Made by a program: the position numbers and the translations under genes
Source: CAJXUU01 sp963975265
GTDB taxonomy: Bacteria > Bacteroidota > Bacteroidia > Chitinophagales > Saprospiraceae
Length of the DNA: 14,559 bases
Direction: 5' to 3'
Assembly: GCA_963975265.1 (NCBI GenBank)
Contig: CAXBGT010000147.1
Coordinates: 1-14,559, forward strand
Part shown: positions 1 through 7,132 of the stretch, in pieces
Numbering within the stretch: position 1 is the first letter of the stretch
Layout: each line of letters starts with the position of its first letter
The notes under the pieces: model-generated
What the model was told of the DNA's origin: nothing
Database searches by the model: none
Seen by the model: only the letters and a program-made list of their open reading frames with translations

Positions 1-2
1 AC

Positions 3-71
3 CTGTTTTTAGCTGTTCTGATCATTTTTATTTCCTTATTACCTCAAGTTAGAAATAATTATAAAAAATGA
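3..71 (+). CDS. C-terminal end of an unidentified membrane protein (5' truncated by window)
   Basis: Frame 3 is open from the window edge to a TGA at 69-71 and gives a short hydrophobic tail (LFLAVLIIFISLLPQ) followed by a basic end (VRNNYKK). This is the pattern of a last transmembrane helix with a positive cytoplasmic tail. The stop overlaps the ATG of the next gene as ATGA, so the two are probably translationally coupled and in one operon. A transporter such as an MFS permease would fit, but 22 residues are too few to name a family. Confidence 0.55.
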   Translation: MFLAVLIIFISLLPQVRNNYKK

Positions 72-1129
72 TCCAAAAACTACCAATAACAGCAATACGT
101 TCAATAGAATTACTGGGTCTTGTTTTACTTGCCATAGTGATTTATCACTTGCAAAATATCATAATGCCGATGCTCATGGCTTTAGTTGTATCCATTGCAT
201 TATTGCCTTTTTACAGATATTTGGTTCGTAAAAAAATTCCAAGTAGTATTTCTATTTTTTTAACAATGTTTTTAATGTTAACAGCCCTTGTGCTAATTCT
301 ATTATTTATTGCATCACAACTAAAACCATTAATTTATAATTTTGACACTATTAGGCTAAACATCATAAATCACATTAATGATATCAGTATTTGGCTTAGT
401 AATAATACATCAATTTCTACAACAGAACAAACTGAAATAATTAAACAACAAGCTAATATTTTTCTTGACTCTGCAGGTAATTATTTTAAGGATGCCATAG
501 GTTCCATAAGTAAAGTAATTATATTTTTTGGGTTGTTTCCAATCTATACTTTTCTAATTCTATATTATAAAAATGTGTTGAAAAAGTTTTTATTGATGTG
601 GTTTAAACCAGCTGAGAATTTACAGGTGAGTGACACAATAAAAAACATTGAATCCATCATTCATAGTTACATAGTTGGGCTGATGATACAGTTTGTTTAT
701 ATGACTATTTTACTGGGTGGGGCATTATTACTTTTTGGTATTAAATATGCACTTTTGATTGCTGTAATTTTTGCAGTACTAAACCTCATTCCATACATTG
801 GAGCATTTATTGGCAACATAATTGGCATTTTATTAACGCTTAGTTCTTCGCCTAGTATAGGTGATGTATTTACAGTAGTAATAGTCATTACGGTTGTGCA
901 GTTTTTAGATGGTAATATTTTAATGCCATCAATTGTTGGCTCCAAAATTAGAATAAATGCACTAGCGAGTCTATTTGGAGTGTTTATTGGCGGTATGTTT
1001 TTATCCTTGCCCCTAATGGCAAGTTTTAAAATAGTATTCGATCATACAGAAAAGTATAAAAAGTGGGGCGTACTGCTCGGTGATGAAAGACCAACAACCA
1101 ACATATCTAAGATATTTAGAAAAAGGTAA
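68..1129 (+). CDS. AI-2E family transporter (PerM/UPF0118-type permease)
   Basis: This 353-residue integral membrane protein has the AI-2E/PerM layout. There are two or three hydrophobic helices in the first 85 residues and a more polar segment at about 85-145 with the fewest membrane-like stretches. A C-terminal bundle of four or five helices runs from about 145 to 330. The conserved stretch around residues 238-255 (NLIPYIGAFIGNIIGILL) is the family signature, and the later QFLDGNILMPSIVGSKI segment is also typical. Length matches the usual 340-380 residues. Family members are passive exporters or ion/proton antiporters of diverse substrate; autoinducer-2 export is shown only for a few, so the substrate here is unknown. 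The ATG overlaps the stop of the preceding membrane protein by ATGA. Confidence 0.93.
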   Translation: MIQKLPITAIRSIELLGLVLLAIVIYHLQNIIMPMLMALVVSIALLPFYRYLVRKKIPSSISIFLTMFLMLTALVLILLFIASQLKPLIYNFDTIRLNIINHINDISIWLSNNTSISTTEQTEIIKQQANIFLDSAGNYFKDAIGSISKVIIFFGLFPIYTFLILYYKNVLKKFLLMWFKPAENLQVSDTIKNIESIIHSYIVGLMIQFVYMTILLGGALLLFGIKYALLIAVIFAVLNLIPYIGAFIGNIIGILLTLSSSPSIGDVFTVVIVITVVQFLDGNILMPSIVGSKIRINALASLFGVFIGGMFLSLPLMASFKIVFDHTEKYKKWGVLLGDERPTTNISKIFRKR

Positions 1130-1390
1130 AACATATCTGGAAACTTGGGTAATAAACGCCTCCTCTTTATAGGGAATTGAATAGTGTGAAAGTGCCAACA
1201 GTCTTTGACCTGATTTGGAGGCTCGAAAATGGTGATTTCATTTATGCAAAATTCATGATTACAGATGTTGAATATAATAAACCAGAAAAACTTGTAGGTC
1301 AATCAACCTTTTGAAAAGTTTTTTTGATTTTTTTTAAAAAGTACTATTAAACATACATAGCACATCCAAGGAATGACCTGCAATGGCTGT
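1130..1390. other. Intergenic stretch with a short GTG-started frame, no identified gene
   Basis: No full gene is visible between the permease and the AraC relic. One + frame, 1186-1314, starts with GTG and encodes 42 residues of protein-like composition (for example FDLIWRLENGDFIYAKFM) before TGA. The same frame is open upstream only to TAA TAA at 1149-1154. It may be a fragment of a lost gene or chance. An imperfect A/T-rich inverted repeat (AATCAACCTTTT against AAAAGTTTTTTTGATT, about 1301-1330) follows and could act as a weak terminator. Confidence 0.3.
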
Positions 1391-1638
1391 CGAGAGCACT
1401 TCACAACGAACTTAAAAACTATACGAATCACGTTAGAAGATTTTATCATTCTTCACAAAACCGAAAAGTGAAGGAACGTATCGTCTACTAATAAGTCAAT
1501 CTTTCGAAGATATCCTATAAAACTCATTACAACAGGGTAGCACTTTTGTCTAAGCAATTCAAGAAAGTGACCTGATTGACGCCTTGGTTCTTTAAAAATA
1601 TGAAAAATAAGAAACGTCCGCTTTTATGGCATCTCTAG
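1391..1638 (+). pseudogene. Decayed AraC-family regulator (C-terminal HTH remnant)
   Basis: The DNA aligns base for base with the last ~250 bases of the intact AraC-type gene at 8696-9256. In the first frame it reads ITLEDFIILHKTEK then stops, matching ITIEHFIILHKIER of the intact protein. A one-base deletion near 1466 shifts the frame. After it the copy reads VKERIVY, two consecutive TAA stops, then SYKTHY, VALLSKQFKKVT, a TGA, and LTPWFFKNMKNKKR, and it ends at a TAG (1638) equivalent to the intact stop. Distance from that stop to the downstream conserved element is 12 bases in both copies. The N-terminal half of the gene is absent or unrecognisable upstream of about 1390. This is a dead paralogue. 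Confidence 0.9.
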
Positions 1639-1650
1639 AATTCTGTCTAT

Positions 1651-1742
1651 AATCATGTAATTCTAATAATTAATTGTGTAACTGCATTAAATGCAAAGAG
1701 CCCATATTTGTAATGTAATAGAAATTAACCTATTGCGCAAAA
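1651..1742 (+). promoter_or_regulatory. Conserved non-coding element, copy A (upstream of BON pseudogene)
   Basis: First of three ungapped copies of one element (others at 9269-9360 and 12450-12535). By hand count it matches copy B at 75 of 92 positions. The conserved blocks are AATCATGTAATTCTAAT, TAATTGTGTAAC and ATTTGTAATGTAATAG. TGTAA recurs at element positions 6, 27, 59 and 64. The CATATTTG octamer is one base from the Bacteroidota -7 box TAnnTTTG and ends 43 bases before the ATG, exactly as in copy B. A promoter with an operator is the likely role; this is inferred. Confidence 0.72.
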
Positions 1743-1752
1743 ATAGATAGAG

Positions 1753-2200
1753 ATGAAAAGTAATATAAAACTAAAGAGAGATGTACAAAAAGCTATCAAT
1801 TGGGAACCATCTATGGAAGCTGCAGAGATAGATGTCACCGCTAAGGAAGGGGTTGTTACTCTATCCGGAACAGTAGACAGTTATTCAAATATGCACAATG
1901 CTGCAAACGCATCAAAGAAGGTGAGAGGAGTTAAGGCCGTTGCACAAGAAATTACAGTTAATTATGGCAATTCTTTAAAAAAGAATGCAACTGCAATTGC
2001 TACGAATGTTTTGGATGCATGGAAGAATAATTGGTACAGGAGAAGGATGATTCAAGGTAGTGGAAATAGATGGTTGGGTAAAATTAGAGGACATAAGACC
2101 TTTTAAATATCTAGAAAAGGCATTTGTGATATCGAAAGGACAATTTAATGGAGTAAGAGGGACAATTGTTTGATTAACATCGAATCGAAGTCAATTGGAT
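1753..2200 (+). pseudogene. Frameshifted BON-domain protein (paralogue of 9371-10024)
   Basis: The first ~95 codons encode one full BON domain closely matching the intact protein at 9371: both start MKSN and share VTLSGTVDSYS/ITLSGTVDSYS-type and KGVKAVAQEIT-type segments. Near 2053-2056 a one-base insertion relative to the intact copy shifts the frame, giving a spurious tail that ends at TAA 2104-2106 (117 residues instead of 217). Nucleotide similarity to the second BON domain continues past that stop to about 2200, including GGAGTAAGAGG and CATCGAATCGAAG-like stretches, so the gene was once longer. The third BON domain is not recognisable. BON domains bind phospholipid and occur in envelope or osmotic-stress proteins. 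A one-domain product could still be made from the intact start and upstream element. Confidence 0.85.
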
Positions 2201-2291
2201 GCTAACAAACGGACGGTGGCATTTAGGGTTTTTGAGATCATTAAAGGCATTGCAGGTGCCACAGCCTCCTCCGAATATTTAATTAAGCTAA

Positions 2292-3479
2292 ATGAGTGAT
2301 AAAAAAAATAAATTAGTAAAAGAGGCAAAGAATTTTGTGTCAGGACTGCTTAAGCGCGAGTTGCCCAATAACCTATCATTCCATAATTGGACTCACACAT
2401 ACGAGGTAGCTCAAATAGCAAAAAAGTTAGCTGGCAAGAGTGACCTTTCTCAAGAAGAAGTTGAATTGCTACAAATTACTGCATGGTTTCATGATACGGG
2501 CTTTATAAAAACATATAACAATCATGAAGAAGAAAGTGTGAAGTATGGTTATGGGTTTTTACGTGACAAAGACTATGATGATAACAGCAAGAGTGAGTTA
2601 GTTCGATTAATATTAAGTACAAAGAGAGAACAAGAACCTGAAGGAATGCTTGAGGAGATACTACATGATGCAGATATAGCTCATATAGGAAGGAAGCGAT
2701 TTTTTAGAAAGGGAGAGCTATTAAGGGCAGAGTTAGAAAATTATCTCGAGGAATCATACACTGAGTTTGAATGGGCCCAAAAACAATATGAGTTTTTAAT
2801 CAATAACAATTTTATTACTGAGGTTGCAAAACAAAAGTACGGTCAGCGCAGGATTAAAAACATAAATAAACAACGCAAAATTATTGTTAATTCTAGAAAG
2901 GTAACCACTCGTATGAATTCTGGGAAAGATCTGGGGAGAGGTATTGATACAATGTATCGGGCTAACTACAGAAACCATATCAACTTTAGCGCAATAGCAG
3001 ATGGCAAGGCTAATATGATGATAAGTATTAACACAATAATGATATCAGTGATTATTACATTATCTGGTGCTAGTCTTTCTGTGTCTAAGAATTACATTAT
3101 GGAGAACCTAAGATTTACCGTACCTATCTTAATATTGCTCATCGGATCATTAGCTTCTGTTGTTTTTGCAATATTATCTGCAATACCTAAGGTCACCTCC
3201 AGAGCAATCAATGAGCAGAAGTTGGACGAAGGTGAATTAAGCTTGTTGTATTTCGGTAATTTTCTACGCATTCCCAAACAGAAGTTTGTAGCCTATATCA
3301 AAGAATTAAAGTCTGATCAGGAGAAACTCTATGATAGCATGTCGCTTGATTTATATAACCTGGGTGAAGTACTTGAGAAGAAATATAAACTACTGACCAT
3401 TTCTTACAACATCTTTATGACAAGCCTAATTCTAACTGTGCTTGCATTTGTTTCCATTTTCTTATACTCTAATTTATGA
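2292..3479 (+). CDS. HD-domain phosphohydrolase fused to a Pycsar-type transmembrane effector domain (PycTM/DUF5706)
   Basis: A 395-residue two-part protein. Residues ~25-190 form an HD metal-dependent phosphohydrolase domain: H35 (NWTHT), the H67-D68 pair (WFHDTGF), H78, and a later HDAD containing D126/D128, so the metal ligands look complete. Residues ~215-395 match the PycTM family: an amphipathic segment MYRANYRNHINFSAIADGKAN leads into a helix at ~242-263, a second helix at ~272-297, a soluble stretch, and a last helix at ~372-393. In Pycsar phage defence, PycTM proteins open the inner membrane on sensing cCMP or cUMP made by a uridylate/cytidylate cyclase. HD-PycTM fusions are widespread in Bacteroidota, often without an adjacent cyclase, and none is visible here. 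The HD part may hydrolyse a nucleotide ligand; its substrate is unknown. The ATG has no clear Shine-Dalgarno sequence. Confidence 0.88.
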   Translation: MSDKKNKLVKEAKNFVSGLLKRELPNNLSFHNWTHTYEVAQIAKKLAGKSDLSQEEVELLQITAWFHDTGFIKTYNNHEEESVKYGYGFLRDKDYDDNSKSELVRLILSTKREQEPEGMLEEILHDADIAHIGRKRFFRKGELLRAELENYLEESYTEFEWAQKQYEFLINNNFITEVAKQKYGQRRIKNINKQRKIIVNSRKVTTRMNSGKDLGRGIDTMYRANYRNHINFSAIADGKANMMISINTIMISVIITLSGASLSVSKNYIMENLRFTVPILILLIGSLASVVFAILSAIPKVTSRAINEQKLDEGELSLLYFGNFLRIPKQKFVAYIKELKSDQEKLYDSMSLDLYNLGEVLEKKYKLLTISYNIFMTSLILTVLAFVSIFLYSNL

Positions 3480-3535
3480 TTTTACACAATATTTGAATAA
3501 GGCAGTGAAGCATTTGAAAATGAGTCAAGTAGGTG

Positions 3536-3556
3536 TTTGTCAATATTTCAGACAAA
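3536..3556. repeat. Small inverted repeat between HD-PycTM and PRC-barrel genes
   Basis: TTTGTC (3536-3541) pairs with GACAAA (3551-3556) across a nine-base loop, 42 bases before the PRC-barrel ATG. It lacks a following T-run, so it is more likely an operator-like or leader hairpin than a terminator, or chance. Confidence 0.25.
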
Positions 3557-3597
3557 GAAAAGCGAACGGTAATTAAACCATAACAAAACAGAATATT

Positions 3598-4338
3598 ATG
3601 AAACGAAGCTTAAATGAATTGAGAGGTTACGACATCCAATCAACAGATGACACCAAAGGGAAAGTAAAAGACTTTTTGTTTGATGAAGACAGTTGGGTTA
3701 TAAGATATCTAGAGGTAGATCTAGGGATACGATCAGGAAGGAAGTTATTAATCCCTAAGATATTTTTTAAAGAACCTGATTGGTCTAATCAACGGTTTCC
3801 GGTTGAGTTAAAGAATATAGAAAAAGGTCCTGGATTAGAGGGAAACTTATCTGTTTCCAGAAAGTATGAACAAGAGTTAAATAAATATTTCAAAATCAGT
3901 GATTATTGGCCATATATTTATAGCTCTCCTATTGGAGCACCTGGCATTACTTATCCGCCAAGACCTGTTAGAGTGCCCTCGAAAGTGATTGATGAGAAAA
4001 AGCTGGATACTAGCTTGAGAAGCTTTTTAGAAATAAAAGGGTACCATATTAAAGCAATAGATGGAAAAATTGGTCACATTGAGGACATCATTATTGATGA
4101 TATGGATTGGCAAATTGTTTATGCAGTGATCGATACAGGTAACTGGCTACCTTGGAGTAAAAAAGTTTTAATAGCTACTCATGCAATGGATGTAATTAGT
4201 TATGTGGATCAAGAAATAACAATTAATCTACATATCGAAACCATTAGATCAGCTCCAGCTTTTGACCCTTCGGAACCGATAAATGAGGAGTACGAAAAAA
4301 GGCTATATGACTATCTTGGAAGACCTGCGGGTTTATAA
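3598..4338 (+). CDS. Tandem PRC-barrel domain protein
   Basis: A 246-residue soluble protein with two PRC-barrel-like halves. The first spans ~1-85: LNELRGYDIQSTDDTKGKV is followed by a DFLFDEDSWVIRYLEVDLG strand pair and KLLIPKIFF. The second spans ~138-225: FLEIKGYHIKAIDGKIGHI is followed by IIIDDMDWQIVYAVIDTG and KKVLIATHAM. The repeat of the pattern GYxI...D..G.V/I.D...D...W.I.Y..V/I is visible by eye. There is no signal peptide or membrane helix. PRC-barrels serve as small protein- or RNA-binding modules (RimM, photosynthetic reaction centre H subunit), and stand-alone tandem forms are common in stress-gene groups of Bacteroidota. It lies between HD-PycTM and the symporter operon with its own gap on both sides. 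Molecular partner unknown. Confidence 0.88.
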   Translation: MKRSLNELRGYDIQSTDDTKGKVKDFLFDEDSWVIRYLEVDLGIRSGRKLLIPKIFFKEPDWSNQRFPVELKNIEKGPGLEGNLSVSRKYEQELNKYFKISDYWPYIYSSPIGAPGITYPPRPVRVPSKVIDEKKLDTSLRSFLEIKGYHIKAIDGKIGHIEDIIIDDMDWQIVYAVIDTGNWLPWSKKVLIATHAMDVISYVDQEITINLHIETIRSAPAFDPSEPINEEYEKRLYDYLGRPAGL

Positions 4339-4383
4339 TAATATAAGTATTTATCACTTTCCCATCATATCATATTTGGAATT

Positions 4384-4400
4384 ATAGTTAGCATAACTAT
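4384..4400. terminator. Perfect hairpin downstream of PRC-barrel gene (possible terminator)
   Basis: ATAGTTA (4384-4390), loop GCA, TAACTAT (4394-4400) form a perfect seven-base-pair stem 45 bases after the PRC-barrel stop, followed by CGGGTTTATTTAG. The stem is A/T-rich and the T-run poor, so it is a weak terminator at best and could instead be an operator. A second small inverted repeat, AATGAT-ttaat-ATCATT, follows at about 4482-4498 upstream of the symporter. Confidence 0.35.
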
Positions 4401-4542
4401 CGGGTTTATTTAGATGTAGAACTTTGGATAACAATGATCAGTAGTTTAAAATTATTCTACAATAAAATAAAGGCTCGGGGAATGATTTAATATCATTATG
4501 TGGAGTAAAATATAATTAAAGAACCAAATAAACGATAACAAT

Positions 4543-6000
4543 TTGCATTGGATAGACATCATCATTTTCGTAGTGTATTTTATAGCCATGATTGGCGTTG
4601 GTTTTTACTTTTTTACGAAAAACAAAGATACCGAAGATTACTATGTAGGCGGTAGAAATATGAATAGTTGGCATATCGGATTGTCCGTTGTAGCAACTGA
4701 TGTAGGAGGAGGATTTTCTATTGGGCTAGGAGGATTAGGTTTTTTGATGGGGATAGCAGGGTCATGGATGTTATTTACAGGCCTTATTGGAGCTTGGTTG
4801 GCTGCCGTTTTTTTAATTCCAAAAGTTAGCGAATTAGCTCGAACACAAAAATTTCTAACTTTTCCTCAATTGCTACAATTTCATTACAACGGAAAAGTAG
4901 CACTATTGGCAGGTATCATTTCTGCTATCGGGTATATTGGATTTACGAGTTCTCAGTTGCTAGCTGGAGCAAAATTAGCCTCTGCCACTTTCTTAGAGTT
5001 AGACCTCAATATGGCACTATTAATCATGGGGGTTATTGCAGTAGGTTACACCGTAATCGGAGGGATGAAAGCAGTTATCTATACAGATACGGTGCAATGG
5101 ATCATCCTTATGGGTGGGCTAGTATTTATAGGTATCCCTCTCAGTTATACTGCCATTGGAGGGCTAGATGCTATTAGAGAAGCGGTACCTAGCGAGTTGC
5201 TTTCTTTGGGAAATATTAAACCTGTTACTTTTTTTAATTGGTTTATTACCATCGTTCCCATCTGGTTTGTGGGAATGACTTTGTATCAGCGTATCTATGC
5301 CTGCAAGGATGAAAAAACGGCTAAAAAAGCTTGGTATATTGCTGGGCTTTTTGAGTATCCGATAATGGCTTTTATGGGGGTGTTACTGGGTCTATTCGCA
5401 AGAGTAGCAGCAGAACAGGGAATGTTTGAATATGCAGGATTTACTACTGCTGGTGATATTGATGCTGAGATGGGACTACCTATGTTGTTGCGTACTGTTC
5501 TTCCAGTTGGATTAATGGGCTTGATGTTATCGGCGTATTTTTCTGCGATTATGTCCACTGCGGATAGTTGTTTAATGGCCGCTTCTGGAAATGTTGTGAC
5601 AGATATATTAGACCGAATCGTCCCAAGAAAGTTAAGTGATAAAGAAAACTTACGGTACTCTCAAATTGCCACCTTGTTCATAGGTGTTCTGGCCTTGCTT
5701 TTAGCGACAATGATGCAAAATGTATTAGAGCTAATGTTATTGTCTTATGCTTTTATGGTGTCAGGTTTATTTGTGCCGGTTATAGGAGCATTATTCTGGA
5801 AAAGAAGCACACCTACCGCTGCTTTTTGGGCAATGCTTTTGGGAGGATTGACAACGACTCTATTGGTGTTGACTGACACAGCCTTGCCCTTTGGTTTGGA
5901 TGCCAATATTGGTGGCATAGGCCTTTCAGCCGCAGTATTTATTATATTGAGTTTAATGTTTCCAAAAATTATAATAAGTGAATTTGAAACTAGTAGATAA
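4543..6000 (+). CDS. Sodium:solute symporter (SSS family)
   Basis: A 485-residue, strongly hydrophobic protein with about 13 predicted helices, the normal size for SSS transporters. The family N-terminus is clear: a first helix, then TEDYYVGGRNMNSWHIGLSV and the Gly-rich DVGGGFSIGLGGLGF. STADS at residues 338-342 (SAIMSTADSCLMAAS) is the SSS motif containing Na+-coordinating Ser/Thr residues. The first codon is TTG; the frame is closed by TAA at 4513-4515 and no ATG or GTG lies between, while homologues begin at this point, so TTG is the best start. It is the first gene of an operon: its last 23 bases overlap the amidohydrolase gene. It imports a small solute with Na+, and neighbours suggest an amino acid, acylated amino acid or small peptide; the substrate is inferred only. 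Confidence 0.93.
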   Translation: MHWIDIIIFVVYFIAMIGVGFYFFTKNKDTEDYYVGGRNMNSWHIGLSVVATDVGGGFSIGLGGLGFLMGIAGSWMLFTGLIGAWLAAVFLIPKVSELARTQKFLTFPQLLQFHYNGKVALLAGIISAIGYIGFTSSQLLAGAKLASATFLELDLNMALLIMGVIAVGYTVIGGMKAVIYTDTVQWIILMGGLVFIGIPLSYTAIGGLDAIREAVPSELLSLGNIKPVTFFNWFITIVPIWFVGMTLYQRIYACKDEKTAKKAWYIAGLFEYPIMAFMGVLLGLFARVAAEQGMFEYAGFTTAGDIDAEMGLPMLLRTVLPVGLMGLMLSAYFSAIMSTADSCLMAASGNVVTDILDRIVPRKLSDKENLRYSQIATLFIGVLALLLATMMQNVLELMLLSYAFMVSGLFVPVIGALFWKRSTPTAAFWAMLLGGLTTTLLVLTDTALPFGLDANIGGIGLSAAVFIILSLMFPKIIISEFETSR

Positions 6001-7132
6001 AGAGTTAGTAAAAATCAGACGTCACTTGCATGCATATCCCGAACTATCAGAGGAGGAATTACAGACTGCTGATAAAATTGTTCGGTTTGTAGCTCGATAT
6101 CATCCAACCACGGTTATCGAAAGGGTTGGAGGAACTGGGGTACTTGTCGTTTTTGATTTTGGTAAAATTGGACCTACCATACTTTTTCGAGCGGAATTGG
6201 ATGCTTTACCTATTCAAGAAGTAAATGACTTTAAATACCGTTCAACAGTTGATAATGTAGCGCATAAATGTGGACATGATGGACATGCTACGATTTTGAT
6301 AGGATTGGCAAAATGCTTATCTGAACAACCTTTTGCAAATGGAAAAATCGTATTGTTATTTCAACCGGCAGAAGAAAATGGAGTTGGTGCAAAAGCGGTA
6401 TTGAGCGACCCAAAATTCGAAGTGATACAAGCTGACTATGTATTTGCTTTTCATAATTTACCTGGTTATCCTTTGCATCAAGTGGTTGTAAGAAAAGGTT
6501 CTTTTACAGCGTCTGTAAAAAGTGTGGTTATAAAAATATATGGAAAAACAGCTCATGCCGCTGAACCTGAATACGGTGCAAATCCGGCACTTGCTATTGC
6601 TTCCATATTGAATAACACAAATAGCTTGTCCAATAATCAACCTGAGCGCGAAGATTTCGTAGTAATTACACCTATTCATATTGATATGGGCAATATATCC
6701 TACGGGGTCTCTGCCGGATATGGGGAGTTAAGATTGACCTTGCGAACTTGGACAGAGGAGCAACTGAATTTGCTTTCAAAACAAGTTCTGAAAATTATTC
6801 AATCTGCAACAGAGGAGCACCAACTTCAATCAGAAATTGAATGGACACACCATTTTGTTGCAAATGAAAATAATGCAGAAGCAGTTGATACTATATTTCA
6901 AGCTGCTATTAATAGTAAAGTATCGGTAATAAGCAGCCCTTATCCATTTAAATGGGGAGAAGATTTTGGTTTGTTTACCCAGCATTACAAGGGAGCGATG
7001 TTTGGGATAGGAGCAGGAAAAAATACACCTGCATTACATAACCCTGATTATGATTTCCCGGATGCAATTATTCCTACAGGGGTAAATGTATTTTACAATA
7101 TTGCTTCAAATATACTAGGACAAGGCTCATGA
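5978..7132 (+). CDS. M20D family amidohydrolase / N-acyl-amino-acid deacylase
   Basis: A cytoplasmic 384-residue enzyme of the M20D group (hippurate/IAA-amino-acid hydrolase-like), which cleaves amide bonds of N-acyl amino acids. All key positions are visible: R-AELDALPI near 70, the metal site C98-G-H100-D101-G-H103, the catalytic/metal pair E132-E133 (FQPAEENG), H193 in YGKTAHAAEP at the start of the lid domain, GEDFG near 327, and H354 in ALHNPDYDF. The start is GTG at 5978, inside the symporter gene with a 23-base overlap, and gives the usual M20D N-terminus (IRRHLHAYPELSEEE). Its stop overlaps the alanine racemase ATG as ATGA. This overlap chain indicates translational coupling. Substrate not determinable; release of an amino acid that the next enzyme racemises is a reasonable inference. 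Confidence 0.93.
   Translation: MNLKLVDKELVKIRRHLHAYPELSEEELQTADKIVRFVARYHPTTVIERVGGTGVLVVFDFGKIGPTILFRAELDALPIQEVNDFKYRSTVDNVAHKCGHDGHATILIGLAKCLSEQPFANGKIVLLFQPAEENGVGAKAVLSDPKFEVIQADYVFAFHNLPGYPLHQVVVRKGSFTASVKSVVIKIYGKTAHAAEPEYGANPALAIASILNNTNSLSNNQPEREDFVVITPIHIDMGNISYGVSAGYGELRLTLRTWTEEQLNLLSKQVLKIIQSATEEHQLQSEIEWTHHFVANENNAEAVDTIFQAAINSKVSVISSPYPFKWGEDFGLFTQHYKGAMFGIGAGKNTPALHNPDYDFPDAIIPTGVNVFYNIASNILGQGS

Noticed and set aside
697..945. 82-residue open frame on the - strand inside the permease gene
   Set aside because: Antisense shadow of a well-supported membrane protein; no family resemblance.
1013..1302. Two - strand frames of 61 and 86 residues across the permease end and the following gap
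   Set aside because: They overlap each other in different frames, have no recognisable motif, and the first part is antisense to the permease C-terminus.
2107..2291. Possible pyrimidine cyclase or other Pycsar partner upstream of the HD-PycTM gene
   Set aside because: The segment is the tail of the decayed BON gene and short non-coding DNA; no cyclase motif is present.
5295..5558. 87-residue - strand frame inside the symporter gene
   Set aside because: Antisense shadow; the + strand encodes conserved SSS motifs across it.
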